Counted from the first letter of the stretch, positions 51,346-62,369 are shown. The stretch is 64,000 nucleotides of DNA from Bubalus kerabau (GCF_029407905.1 NC_073627.1:141559697-141623696); one strand, 5' to 3'. The notes: a model not told the origin generated them from the letters alone. Program-made: numbers and translations.

Positions 51346-51948
51346 AGGTGACAGACTTTATTTTCTTGGGTTCCAAAACCACTGCAGATGGTGACTGCAG
51401 CCATGAAATTAAAAGACACTTCTTCCTTGGAAGAAAAGCTATGACCAACATAGACAGCATATTAAAAAGCAGAGACATTATTTTGCCAACAAAAGTCCAT
51501 CTAGTCAAAGCTACAGTTTTTCCAGTAGTCATGGATGTGAGAACTGGACCATAAAGAAGGCTGAGCACCAAAGAACTGATGCTTTTAAACTGTGATGTTG
51601 GAGAAGACTCTTGAGAGTCCTTTGGACTACAAGGAGATCAAGCCAGTCAATCCAAAAGGAAATCAATTCTGAATATTCATTAGGAGGACTGATGCTGAAG
51701 TTGAAGCTCCAATACTTTGGCCACCTGATGCGAAGAATTGACTCCTTAGAAAAAACCCTAATGCTGGGAAAGATTGAAGGCAGAAGGAGAAGGGGATGAC
51801 AGAGGATGAGATGGTTGAATGGCATCACCGACTTGATGGATTTGAGTTTGAGCAAGCTCCAGGAGTTCGTGATGGACAGGGAAGCCTGGTGTGCTACAGT
51901 TCATGGGGTTACAAAGAGTTGCACATGACTGAATGAATGAACTGAACT
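51346..51948 (+). mobile_element. 5'-truncated, diverged BovB
   Basis: Runs from ACAGACTTTATTTTCTTGGG through AGAGACATTATTTTGCCAAC to GAATGAATGAACTGAACT. Translated pieces (GSKTTADGDCSHEIKRHFFLG, LRRIDSLEKT-like) show ORF2 C-terminal coding with several breaks. Confidence 0.93.
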
Positions 51949-51949
51949 A

Positions 51950-52800
51950 TCATTAGCTGAAAATGACAATACTGTTAAATCAGAACTTCAGAAAAATCTT
52001 CTTGAAATCTAGAAAAGGAAAACAAAATTTGAATAGCTTGCATTTACAAACTACACTCACAAAAACTTTTTCCAATATAATGTCCATCTGTTGGAAAATA
52101 CAAAGAAGTCATTTACAACAGCGGTAATAAATATGAAATAACTAAGAGCAGATTAAACAAGGAATATGCTTCAGGTAAAGAAAATAAAAGAGAGGAGACA
52201 GAAAGAGAGAAGGATCATCTCCCTGCATTGGAGGATTCAGCACTTAAAATATAAGAATACTTTCTAAATTAGTTTATACACTTGATATAATTCTAATTAA
52301 GTTCTCAATGGGATTTTAAAGTTAATTTAGAAATAGAGATGGGAAAGAATAATGTAGAAAACATCAGGGAGAAAAAAAGAACAATGAAAGAGAACTTGCA
52401 CTAGGAGATGTGGGAACATGTTTTAAATCAATGATAATTAAAGCAAAATGAGTTTCTGGCATCAGAATAAACAAATAAATCAAAGAAATAGCAAAGAAAA
52501 CCAGAAAACAGCAAGAAAACAAGAAAAACAGAAAGAAAACCTGGAAATAGAAGTCCATGATAAAGATGAATTTCAGATTAGTAGCATAAAGATGAGCTGC
52601 TAAACAAATAGACCTTTATTATGAGTTACCTCTTTTGAAAATACAGATCTTTATTTTACAACTCACTGCAATGAATTCCAAGGAACTGAAGAGTCAATTA
52701 TGAAAAGTTAAATAAACATGAACAATTATTTAAAACATTTAGGTAAATATTTTCAGAATTTTGAAGTGAGAAAGCCAATAAGAAAACTGTAAGGATGAAA
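51950..52800 (+). pseudogene. Decayed old L1 ORF2 C-terminal remnant
   Basis: The order CATCTCCCTGCATTGGAGG, GATATAATTCTAATTAAGTTC, AAAGAGAACTTGCACTAGG and GATAATTAAAGCAAAATGAG follows an old L1 ORF2 end. Frames are heavily broken. Left and right limits are uncertain. Confidence 0.6.
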
Positions 52801-52968
52801 ACTAAATCAGGGCACCCTGGAGATGTCATAACATGGTATTTATTCTGTTCTTCAAGCCCATTCAATTTTTAAATTTTTCCTTACTTAGCATGTATTGTTT
52901 GTACCTTTTTTAAAGTATATTTTAAATGTCAAGAAAAAAAGTGCTTGATTTGGGACTCACTGATGACA

Positions 52969-53024
52969 AGGGCTTCCCTGGTGGCTCAGACTGTAAAGAA
53001 TCTGCCTGCAATGCAGGAGACCCT
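52969..53024 (+). mobile_element. Bov-tA head only
   Basis: Only 55 bp of head (GGGCTTCCCTGGTGGCTCAG to CAATGCAGGAGACCCT). The Bov-A body is absent and no target duplication could be read. Confidence 0.82.
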
Positions 53025-53194
53025 CATTTTGAAAAGTGCTGAGCCTGTATCAATGCGTACAGACAGTGCAGCAATCCCCACATGGCAGGTGCTTCTTCAT
53101 ATGAGCGTAATTTATAACAATCTCCAAACAGAATACTTCATATCATGCCCTTGAAGTCTTTCCGGACACTTTCCACAGCATTACTACGACTTTA

Positions 53195-53316
53195 TCTTTT
53201 TATTTTTTTATTGAAGTATGGCTGATTTACAATGCTAATTTCCACTGTACAGCAAAGTGACTCAGTGATATACATATAGACATTCTTTTTTATATTCTTT
53301 TCCATTATGGTTTACT
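53195..53316 (-). mobile_element. Ruminant L1 3' end fragment
   Basis: TTTTTATTGAAGTATGGCTG, TTTACAATGCTAATTTCCAC, CAGCAAAGTGACTCAGTGA and ATATTCTTTTCCATTATGG are the reverse L1 terminus. Confidence 0.85.
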
Positions 53317-53399
53317 TGTGACTTTGAATCAAGAAAGACCAAGCCAATTCTGTTTCCATTGTCATCCTTTTGGACAAGTCCTTTGTGTTGCGAAGACAG

Positions 53400-53525
53400 C
53401 CTGGAGAAGGGAATGGCTACCCACTCCAGTATTCTTGCCTGGAGAATTCCATGGACAGAGGAGCCTGGCGGGCTACAGTCCATGGTGTCACAAAGAGTAG
53501 GACACAACTGAGCAACTAACACACA
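53400..53525 (+). mobile_element. Bov-tA, 5'-truncated (Bov-A part)
   Basis: GAGAAGGGAATGGCTACCC to GGACACAACTGAGCAACTAA. The tRNA-like head is missing. Confidence 0.88.
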
Positions 53526-54571
53526 CTTTATCAATCAATTCCAAACACACACACACCTGTGCATGTTTTCTTCTCACTTCTCAGAACCCCATTGTCAACT
53601 ATCTTAGTTTATAGCCAGGGCCCTGAGAGCACTGCCTTTCACCTGAGGCTCACTCATGCTCATCTACCTGTCTGGAGTGGTAACACATCCATTAAACATA
53701 AAATGTCTCGTGACCGAATTGACCAATGGCCAATTTACTCAAAATTTCGTATTCAAATTAATCATTTTAAGCCATTTTTGAAAGCACATCTGGATTGATT
53801 TGGCACTTCTAATAATTGTTACCTGATTTCTTGGAAGATGGGATTGCTATTGTCCTTTGGGGTACCCTTTTTCTATTATGTGGGTTTAAGAACTTTTTTG
53901 CTTCTCTAAAGGTTCTTTCTCCCAAATGTTAAGTTCCTGGCAGGAAATCTTTAGCAAAACTGAGGAATTTCAGATAATATTTATCAAGTTGCTCATTTTT
54001 ATTCCTCTTGCCTTTCTCTTGCAGACCTATTTTTGTTTTCACTGTGTGCACCTGTGTACCTCATGGATTTATTAACCACATTAGCATATACTCATAATTT
54101 ATTCTGAGTATTGACATTTTGACAAGAAGATTGAAGATGTGAGAGCTGAGTGAATCATAACTGTTCTGAACAGCATGACACATTTTTCAAGACCTATGGT
54201 TGGTAAAAATAATAGGAGATTCTGAAATACAAAATATCACTAGTAAATGTGTGTATTTCTAGAAAAATCTAGTATGTCCTTCCTCTTTTCCTATGTCATT
54301 TTAGATGCATTAAATCCTTCATACATCTCCAAGATGTCCTACTTTCCCTTAACTAATCGTCTTTGGCACAGATTCTCACTTCTTTGGTTTTCCTTTCACA
54401 TCTAGATATAGTTTCTAAAATATTTACATATGCTCTGGTTGTTTTGTACATGATATATATATATATCTTAAACTATTTGTGTGCTGTGATGTTTTCTTCT
54501 AATTCTACTGTATTTGCTATGCCACTGTGCAGTAGTATTTCAACAAGGGCCAGATTAATTCTTATTGAGTG
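53526..54571. other. Repeat-poor single-copy DNA
   Basis: About 1.05 kb, no recognised repeat. Contains a TTGCCTTTCTCTTGCAG acceptor-like string near 54010 without a recognisable exon after it, and AT-rich motifs around 53690-53790. Confidence 0.4.
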
Positions 54572-54654
54572 TACTGGGTTGGCCAAAAGGTTCATTTGGA
54601 TTTTTCCGTAAGATGTTACCGAAAAACCTGAATGAAATTTTGGCCAACACAATA
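54572..54654 (+). mobile_element. Mariner-derived hairpin element (MITE)
   Basis: About 80 bp bounded by TA. The left arm TTGGCCAAAAGGTTCATTTG and the right arm (reverse complement TTGGCCAAAATTTCATTCAG) pair along nearly the whole element. The loop is about 4 bases in TCCGTAA-GATG-TTACCGA. This is the terminal-repeat hairpin of a mariner-type DNA transposon. The ruminant miR-2284/miR-2285 microRNA families are derived from such hairpins. Whether this copy is transcribed is unknown. Confidence 0.85.
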
Positions 54655-54880
54655 AGTTTCTTTTTTAGAAAGATCCCCAAGTTTACCTCTTTTTAAAACA
54701 AAAACTTAGATGTTCCAGGTGAATTTATATTTAAATTTTATTTTTCAAAATGTAAAATACTTCTTATATTAAGAAAATAAGAAAAGTATATTCTTATACT
54801 ATCAAAATTTTCTTGTGAAATGTCAAATTTTCTTCTGTGCATCAGTGTTAGATGACTATTTTTAAAAGTCGTAAACTGAG
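54655..54880. other. AT-rich single-copy-looking DNA
   Basis: About 225 bp, no recognised signal. Confidence 0.3.
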
Positions 54881-55018
54881 ACTTCCCTGGTGGTCCAGTG
54901 GCTAAGGCTCCACAATCTCAATGCAGGAGGTCTGGGTTCAAACCCTGGTCAGGGAACTAGATCGCACATGGAATAACCAAGACCTGGTGCAGCCAAATAA
55001 CTTATTTTTTAAAAACTC
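54881..55018 (+). mobile_element. CHR-type SINE, short form
   Basis: CTTCCCTGGTGGTCCAGTGG, GGGTTCAAACCCTGGTCAGG, GAACTAGATCGCACATGG and a CAGCCAAATAA end. Confidence 0.9.
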
Positions 55019-55734
55019 ACAAATCATAATGATTGTTGAAGGCTAGGGAGCAGTGTCAATGTGTAAGTGTGATGATTTATGTCACTGACACAACTTTAAC
55101 TGCACAGTGTTGCAGCCTTGACAGACACCAAAATCCAATTAGACTCATTTAAATACAAGTCCTATGGTCCTGCATGAGAGAGAACTGGTAAAGAACTCAG
55201 GATGGAGCAATAGAGAGATTGAGTGAATGAAATTAAGTAGTGCAATAATTGGACTAGTCATTGTATTTCACCAGCTCTGATCCAGAAACAAAGGTTCATT
55301 AGGCAAGAGCTTATCTTGAATTTTGAGGACACCAATTGTGAAATCAATCCTATTTACAGGACATGGACTTGGCGTCCCCAGATGCCCCAAGGCTAATGAA
55401 AGGAGTTCAGACTAGACAGTTGGGCTGTGGGGAAAATGTTCTAAGGGTTTATAACTTCAAATCTAATGAATAGATCAAAATCTCTGGTCCCTACAACTTC
55501 ATCCAACTGAGAAGTTTGCTCCAGATTGACTTGGGAAGACGGTTGTTGTTGGTTCTAAACGGCAAAGACTCTCAGGGCTTAGTATACAAGCATCCTAAAA
55601 GATTTAGAATCAATCACTGAGATAATGAAATGAGTCAAATTCATGGAATTAATTTGTTCAAGTTTAAAGTATCTTATAATATAGATGTGAATTTGGTGTT
55701 GTTTTAACCTTGGGATTTAATTTTTTTTTAAGTT
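55019..55734. other. Single-copy-looking DNA
   Basis: About 715 bp with balanced composition, no recognised repeat, no coding motif. Confidence 0.4.
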
Positions 55735-55945
55735 TTGAGTATGTTAGCCTTCCACTGCTGTCTCAACAAATTACAGACTTAAAGAACAGAAATCTGTTAT
55801 CTCACAGTCATGTAGGTCAGAAGACCCACACTGGTGTCACTCTGCTGAAATAAAAGTGTCAGCAGTGGAGACACCGAGGAACAACTGGCTTTAGGTTCAG
55901 TCAGGTTGTTGCCAGCATTCAGCTGTATGCTGCGGTGGGCTAATT

Positions 55946-56559
55946 TCACAAAAGTCAATAGCATACGGGATAATGTCTCTTAATAAGCCAAGAAAGAAAT
56001 AACATACTCCAAATCAAAGACTTATTAATCATCCTGTTGTGCCAGGCAAGGGGAGATGAAAGGAATAAAGGTCATATTTGGTGGAGGTGTACTCTAGTAT
56101 GATTTGGTACTAGGAAAAGATGGCTCAGCCCACTAAGAGTCTACAAAGGTAAAATTCCCTTGTTGCTAGAGCATGTTGCTAGGTACTAACAGGGCTGGGT
56201 TGACAGGCATGGTATTCTTTTCCAGTCACTGCATAGTGTTAACCATTGCTATGTCAGGAGTTAATGCCCAAGATCTCCAGAGAGCTATTTAGATCAGCAA
56301 AGGGTAGCCTTGCCCACATGGAACACTCTCACAAACTCAGTATTTCAGGTCTGTGTCCCCTCATCACAGCTGCTTCTTCATATGTTCTTATCAATAATCT
56401 CCCAGCAGGGACACTGAGGAACTGCGTGCTTAGTGACAAACACAGATGTGGATGATGACATCCTGACTCCCAATATCAATTTTATATCAAAATACAATTT
56501 CACTATTGAAAGGAAATTCATTCTTAACAATTTTGTCATAAACAAGTGGATTTGAAGTT
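55946..56559. other. Unclassified insert or diverged LTR part
   Basis: About 610 bp between two MLT1 pieces. No repeat was recognised. It could be an unrecognised insertion. No coding motif. Confidence 0.3.
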
Positions 56560-56591
56560 ATGTCAAAACTCCACACACCTCTGCTGCATCG

Positions 56592-56609
56592 CTCCAGTTC
56601 GAACTGGAG
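56592..56609. repeat. Perfect 18-bp palindrome
   Basis: CTCCAGTTC is followed at once by its reverse complement GAACTGGAG. Confidence 0.95.
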
Positions 56610-56693
56610 ATTTCTCTGTCTACAAGGGGTCCAGGGATTCGATTGGGCCCACCCAGATATGGAAGATAACTTTCCCATTGTAAGATGATCCCG

Positions 56694-56914
56694 GGGCTTC
56701 CCCACTGGCTCATGGTACAGAAACTGCCTGCCAATGCAGAAGACACAAGAAACACAGGTCCCATCCCAGGGTCAGGAAGATGATTCCCTGGAGGAGGAAA
56801 TGGCAACTCGCTCCAGTATTCTCCCTTGGGAATTCTATGGACAGAGGCGCCTGGCAGGCTACAGTCCATGAGATTGCAAAGAGTCGGACACGTCTGAGTG
56901 ACTGAGCACAGCAT
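56694..56914 (+). mobile_element. Bov-tA SINE
   Basis: Full plus Bov-tA, from GGGGCTTCCCCACTGGCTC to GTGACTGAGCACAGCA, inserted at a CHR/MLT1 position. Confidence 0.92.
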
Positions 56915-57005
56915 AAGCTTGTCAGGAAACTAAGATCTCATATGCCATGCAGTGCAACAAAAAATTTATAAGAAATGAAATTTTTAAAAAAAGCTTTAAA
57001 AATAA
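56915..57005 (+). mobile_element. CHR-type SINE 3' part
   Basis: GTCAGGAAACTAAGATCTC, CATATGCCATGCAGTGCAAC and an A-rich tail. Its head is missing or was replaced by the Bov-tA to its left. Confidence 0.75.
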
Positions 57006-57053
57006 ATTAAAAAGGCCCATAACCTTTATTGCATCTTCAAAATCTCTTTGCCA

Positions 57054-57431
57054 AGAAATATTACTTACATGCAGAATCTATTAATAAATCTATTAATAAA
57101 AGGAAATGGTACAAATGAACTTATTTACAAAACAGAAACAGGCTCACAGATTTACAGAATTTATGGTTACCAGTGGAGAAGGATGGGGGGAAAGGACAGA
57201 TTGGGAGTTTGGGATGGACATGTAGACATAACTGTATTTAAAATGGATAACCAACAAGGACCTACTGTGTAGCACAGGGAAGTCTGCTCAATGCCATGTC
57301 GCAGCCTGGATGGGAGGGGAGTTTGAGGGAGAATGGATACATGTATATGCATGGCTGAATCGCTCTGCTGTGCACCTGAAACTTACAACATTGTTAATTG
57401 TCTATAAGCGAATATAAAATAAAAAGCTTAC
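57054..57431 (+). mobile_element. 5'-truncated ruminant L1 with target duplication
   Basis: ATGGTACAAATGAACTTATT, GATAACCAACAAGGACCTAC, CTGCTGTGCACCTGAAAC and an A-rich end. AAATCTCTTTGCCA (to 57053) and AAAGTCTCTTTGCCA (57432-57446) flank it. The MLT1 host continues after it. Confidence 0.9.
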
Positions 57432-57530
57432 AAAGTCTCTTTGCCATGTAAAATCAGATGTTTCCTAATTCCAGGGATTAGAATGTGGGGCATCTTTGGG
57501 AGACTGTTATTCAGCCTACCACACTGAATA

Positions 57531-57955
57531 ATTAGTTTAACTGGAAGGTATCAGAGTATTTTATTAAGCCTATAAACAGCATTGGAATATTTAAGAGGAA
57601 TTAAGTCTTCTCATAACTTGAACTGCCAGATTTACAAATCATATTTAAATGAATGCTTGCCAACTTTTTAAGGTCATAGAACACAAAGAAAATGATAATA
57701 GTCATACAGTAGCCTGTGATTTATAATAAATATATTTTCCCCTCTTCAGCCATAGTTCCTGACTCACAGCTCCCAAAACCCTTGGAATTTCCTTAGCAGT
57801 AGTAGCAATGAAAGCATCTTTTGTTATAATATTTGTTTGTTTGTTTTGTCTTGAAGTTGCTTCAGAGTCTTAAAGGTGAAATGAGTGTCTCATTATTCAT
57901 AACAAACCCATTTCAATCACAGCTGAGTTTCTGTTAATGAGATGGCTTTTGGAAA
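57531..57955. other. Single-copy-looking DNA
   Basis: About 425 bp, AT-leaning, no recognised repeat or coding motif. Confidence 0.35.
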
Positions 57956-58600
57956 TCCCCTCAAGTTGGAAGGATGGTTGCCAAGGGGACTCAAACATGT
58001 GATCAGAGGACTGGAACTTTCAGTTCCACTCCTGACTTCCAATGGAGAGTGAATCAATTACCAATGATCAGAGACAATAAATTATATCTGTAGAATGGAG
58101 CCTCCATAAAAAATCCTAAAGGGTTCAGAGTTTGCAGCTTGGTGAAGTAGAATGCATTCACATGTCAGACCCAGACTCCATGGGGGCAGAAGCTCCTGCA
58201 TTCAGAATCTCACACCATGTATCTCTTTATCTGGCTATTCATTCATATTCTTCAATATTTTTTGTAATAAACCAGTAATCTAGTGAGTAAATTGGCTCCC
58301 TGACTTCGCTGAGCCTCTCTATAAAATTATTCAAACCCAAGATGGGATCTTGGGAACCTCTGATTTATAGCTGCCTGGTCAGAAACACAGGTAACAACCT
58401 GGACTTGTGATTGTTGTCTAAGTGGAGCAATCTTGTGGGACTGAGCCCTTCACCTGTAGCATCTAATGCTAACTCCAGATTAGTGTCAGAATTGAGTTAA
58501 TCTGTGGGACACCTTGTCAGGGTCCACGAAGAACTGAGTGAACTGCTTCGTGGTGTGGGAAAAAACACACAATGGAAAATCCCATCCCAAGCACTGGGTG
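57956..58600 (+). mobile_element. ERVL-type solitary LTR (subfamily unresolved)
   Basis: GGAGCCTCCATAAAAAATCC, TTTTGTAATAAACCAGTAATC (polyadenylation signal AATAAA), TGATTTATAGCTGC, GTAACAACCTGGACTTGTG, GTGGGACTGAGCCCTTCACC and GTCAGAATTGAGTTAATC are in the order of a known mammalian LTR. No retroviral coding region is attached. Confidence 0.68.
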
Positions 58601-58664
58601 TGTGGTATGTAGCTATAGTTGTTCCCATTTCAGATCTTGCACTAAAATGATTTTGTTCACTTTT

Positions 58665-59420
58665 TTTTTAACTTTGTATTTTGTATCAGAGCATAGATGA
58701 TTAACACTGCTGTGATAGTTCCAGGTGCACAGCATAGCTACTCAGCCATACATATATATGTATCCATTCTCCCCCAGACTCCTCTCCCATCCAGGCTGCC
58801 ACCTAACTTTGATCAGAGTTCCCTGAGCTCTACAGTATGTCCTTATTAGTCACCCATCTTAAATATAAAGAATGTACATGTCAATCTCAAACTCCCTAAC
58901 TATCCCTTGCCCCAATCCTTCCCCCTGATAGCCATCAGTTTGTTCTCTAAGTCTGTGAGTCTGTGAGTCTATTTCTGTTTTGCAAATCAGTTCAATTGCA
59001 CTGTTGGTGGGAAGGTAAATTGGTACAGTCACTATGGAGAATGGAATGGAGGTTCCTTAAAAAACTAAAATAGTGCTACCATATAATCCTGCAATCCCAC
59101 TCCTGAGCATATAACCGGAGAACAAAGTGGTCTGAAAGGATACAAGCACTCCAATGTTCATGGCAGAACTGTTTACAATAGCCAAGACATGGAAGCTACC
59201 CAAAAGTCCATCAGTAGAGGATGGATAAAGAAGATGTGGTATATATATATATACAATGGAATATGAGCCATAAAAAAGAATGAAATAATGCCATTTGCAG
59301 CAACATGGATGGATCTGGAGACTGTCATACTGAGGGAAATAAGCCAGAGAAATATAGCATGATATCACTTATATGCAGAACCTAAAAAAAAAATGATATA
59401 ATTGAATTTATTTACAAAAA
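58665..59420 (-). mobile_element. Ruminant L1 with 5' inversion (twin priming)
   Basis: The left half (58665-58992) is the L1 3' end on the minus strand with a T run at the left. The right half (about 58993-59420) is the adjoining upstream L1 part but on the plus strand. The duplication TGTTCACTTTT at 58654-58664 and 59421-59431 brackets both halves, so they arrived together. Confidence 0.9.
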
Positions 59421-59496
59421 TGTTCACTTTTCTTATGTTCAGTCTGGAAGAACTTCCAATGTCAGAACCAGATCCTAGAGTCTATGATTCCCCTTT

Positions 59497-62357
59497 CAGT
59501 TCAGTTCAGTTCAGTTGCTCAGTAGTGTCTGACTCTTTGCAACCCCATGGACTGCTGCACACCAGGCCTCCCTGTCCATCACCAACTCCTGGAATTTACT
59601 CAAACTCATGTCCATTGAGTTGGTGTTGCCATCCAACCATCTCATCCTCTATTTTCCCCTTTTCCTCCTGGCTTCAATCTTTCCCAGCACCAGGGTCTTT
59701 TCCAATGAGTCAACTCTTCGCATGAAGTGGCCAAAGCATTGGAGTTTCAGCTTCAGCATCACTCCTTCCAATGAACACCCAGGACTGATCTCCTTTATGA
59801 TGGACTGGTTGGATCTCCTTGCAGTCCAAGGAAATCCCAAGAGTCTTGTCCAACACCACAGTTCAATAGCATCAATTCTTCAGCACTCAGGTTTCTTTAT
59901 AGTCCAACTGTCACATCCATACATGACTACTGGAAAAATGATATTTGACTAAACGGACCTTTGTTGGCAAAGTAAAGTCTCTGCTTTTTAATACGCTGTC
60001 TAGGTTGATCATAACTTTTCTTCCAAGGAGTAAGCTCTTTTTATTTCATGGCTGCAGTCACAAGCTGCAGTGATTTTGGAGACCCAAAAAATAAAGTCTG
60101 CCACTGTTTCCATCGTTTCCCCATCTATTTGCTATGAAGTGATGGGACTGGATATCATGATCTTTGTTTTCTGAATGTTGAGCTTAAAGCCAACTTTCAC
60201 TCTCCTCTTTGACTTTCATCAAGAGGCTCTTTAGACCTTCACTTTATGCCATAAGGTTGGGGTCATCTGCATATCTAAGTTCATTGATATTTCTCCCAGC
60301 AATCTTGATTCCAGCTTGTGCTTCATCCAGCCTGGCATTTTTCATGATGTACTCTGCATATAAGTTAAATAAGCAGGGTGACAATATACAGCCTTGATGT
60401 ACTCATTTTCCTATTTGGAACCACTGTTTTTCCATGTCCAGTTCTAACTGTTGCTTCCTGACCTGCATATAGATTTCTCAAGAGGCAGGTCAGGTGGTCT
60501 GGTATTCCCATCTCTTTCAGAATTTTCCACAGTGTACTGTGATCCACACAGTCAAAGGCTTTGGCATAGTCAAAAGCAGAAATAGATGTTTTTCTGGAAC
60601 CCTCTTGCTTTTTCAATGATCCAGCGGATATTGACAATTTGATCTCCGGTTCTTCTGCCTTTTCTAAAACCATCTTGAACATCTGAAATTTCATGGTTCA
60701 CGTATTGTTGAAGCCTGGCTTGGAGAATTTTGAGCATTACTTTACTAGCATGTGAGATGAGTCCAATTGTGTGGTAGATTGAGCATTCTTTGGCATTGCC
60801 TTTTTTAGGGATTGGAATGAAAATGGACCTTTTCCAGTCCTGTGGTCACTGCTGAATTTTCCAAATTTGCTGGCATATTGAGTGCAGCACTTTCACAGCA
60901 TCATCTTTCAGGATTTGAAATAGCTGAGCTGAAATTCCATCACCTCCACTAGCTTTGTTCTTAGTGATGCTTCCTAGGGCCCACTTGACTTCACATTCCA
61001 GGATATCTGGCTCTAGGTGAGTGATCACATGATTGTGATTATCTGGGTAATGAAGATCTTTTTTGTATAGTTCTTCTGTGTATTCTTGCCACCTCTTCTT
61101 AATATCTTCTGCTTCTGTTAGGTTCATACCATTTCTGTCCTTTATTGAGCCCATCTTTGCATGAAATGTTCCCTTGGTATCTCTAATTTTCTTAAAGAGA
61201 TCTCTAATCTAACCCATTCTATTATTTTCCTCTATTTCTTTGAACTGATCACTGAGGAAGGCTTTCTTATCTCTCCTTGCTATTCTTTGGAACTCTGTAT
61301 TCAAATGGGTATATCTTTCCTTTTCTCCTTTGCTTTTCACTTCTCTTCTTTTCACAGCTATTTTAAAGGCCTCCTCAGACAGCCATTTTGCTTTTTTGCA
61401 TTTCTTTTTCTTGCATTTCTTCATCTTGCTCCCTCTATCCTATACAATGTCATGAACCTCCATCCATAGTTCACCAGGCACTCTATCAGCTCTAGTCTCT
61501 TAAATCTATTTCTCACTTTCACTGTATAATCATAAGGGATTTGATTTAGGTCATACCTGAATGGTCTAGTGGTTTTCCCTACTTTCTTCAACTTAAGTCT
61601 GAATTTGGCAATAAGGAGTTCATGATCTGAGCCACAGTCAGCTACCTGTCTTGTTTTTGCTGACTGTATAGAACTTCTCATTCTTTGGCTAAAAGAATAT
61701 AATCAATGTGATTTCAGTGTTGACCATCTGGTGGTGTCCATGTGTAGAGTCTTCTCTTGTGTTGTTGGAAGAGGGTGTCTGCTATGACCAGTGCATTCTC
61801 TTCGCAGAACTCTGTTAGCCTTTGCCCTGCTTCATTCTGTATTCCAAGGTCAAATCTACCTGTTACTCCAGGTGTTTCTTGACTTCCTACTTTTGCATTC
61901 CAGCCCCCTATAATGAAAAGAAGATCTTTTTTGGTTGTTAGTTCTAGAAGGTCTGTAGGTCTTCATAGAACCATTCAACTTCAGCTTCTTCATCATTACT
62001 GGTTGGGACATAGACTTGGATTACCGTGATATTGAATGGTTTGCCTTGGAAACGAACAGAGATCATTCTGTTATTTTTGAGATTGCATCCAAGTACTGCA
62101 TTTCAGACTCTTTTGTTGACTATGATGGATACTCCATTTCTTCTAAGGGATTCTTGCTCACAATAGTAGATATAATGGTCATCTGAGTTAAATTCACCCA
62201 TTCGAGTCCATTTTAGTCCACTGAATCCTAAAATGTCAACATTCACTCTTGCCATTTCCTGTTTGATCACTTCCAATTTGCCTTGATTCATGGATCTAAC
62301 ATTCCAGGTTCCTATTCAATATTGCTCTTTACAGCATTGGACCCTGCTTCCCTTCCT
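59497..62357 (-). mobile_element. Most complete BovB in the window, about 2.86 kb
   Basis: From the CAGTTCAGTTCAGTTCAG tail through C-terminus, reverse transcriptase, linker and endonuclease up to near the ORF2 start (TTTACAGCATTGGACCCTGC). Only the 5' UTR and first codons are missing. TGATTCCCCTTT at the left and TGATGCCCCTTT at 62358-62369 form a target duplication with one change. Confidence 0.95.
59505..62340 (-). pseudogene. BovB ORF2: endonuclease, linker, reverse transcriptase; many breaks
   Basis: Read right to left. The N-terminus has MNQGKLEVIKQEMARVN and DILGFSGLKWTRMGE (about 62291-62200). The endonuclease GDWN box has become GGWN (61897-61908), losing the acidic residue. The SDH end of that domain survives (61622-61630). 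The lysine-rich linker (about 61424-61209) and AEDIKKRWQEYTEELYKKDL (about 61100) follow. The reverse transcriptase shows FDYAKAFDCVDH (about 60545-60575) and the YADD box (60262-60273). The C-terminus is near 59840-59505. At least five frame changes are visible because consecutive domains lie in different frames. Neither enzyme can be made intact. Insertion is older than the copies at 44-47 kb, judging by divergence. Confidence 0.9.
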
Positions 62358-62369
62358 TGATGCCCCTTT

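Larger units (their letters stand above)
55735..57530 (-). mobile_element. MLT1 LTR (ERVL-MaLR) broken into pieces by later insertions
   Basis: Pieces appear in correct reverse order. 55735-55945 has TCAACAAATTACAGACTTAAAG, CTGTTATCTCACAGTCATG and GTTGCCAGCATTCAGC. 56560-56694 has GATTGGGCCCACCCAGATA. About 57012-57053 has TTGCATCTTCAAAATC. 57447-57530 has CCAGGGATTAGAATGTGG and CATCTTTGGGAGACTG. The gap 55946-56559 holds DNA I could not classify. Other gaps are a Bov-tA/CHR pair and an L1. Ancient LTR, noncoding. Confidence 0.7.
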
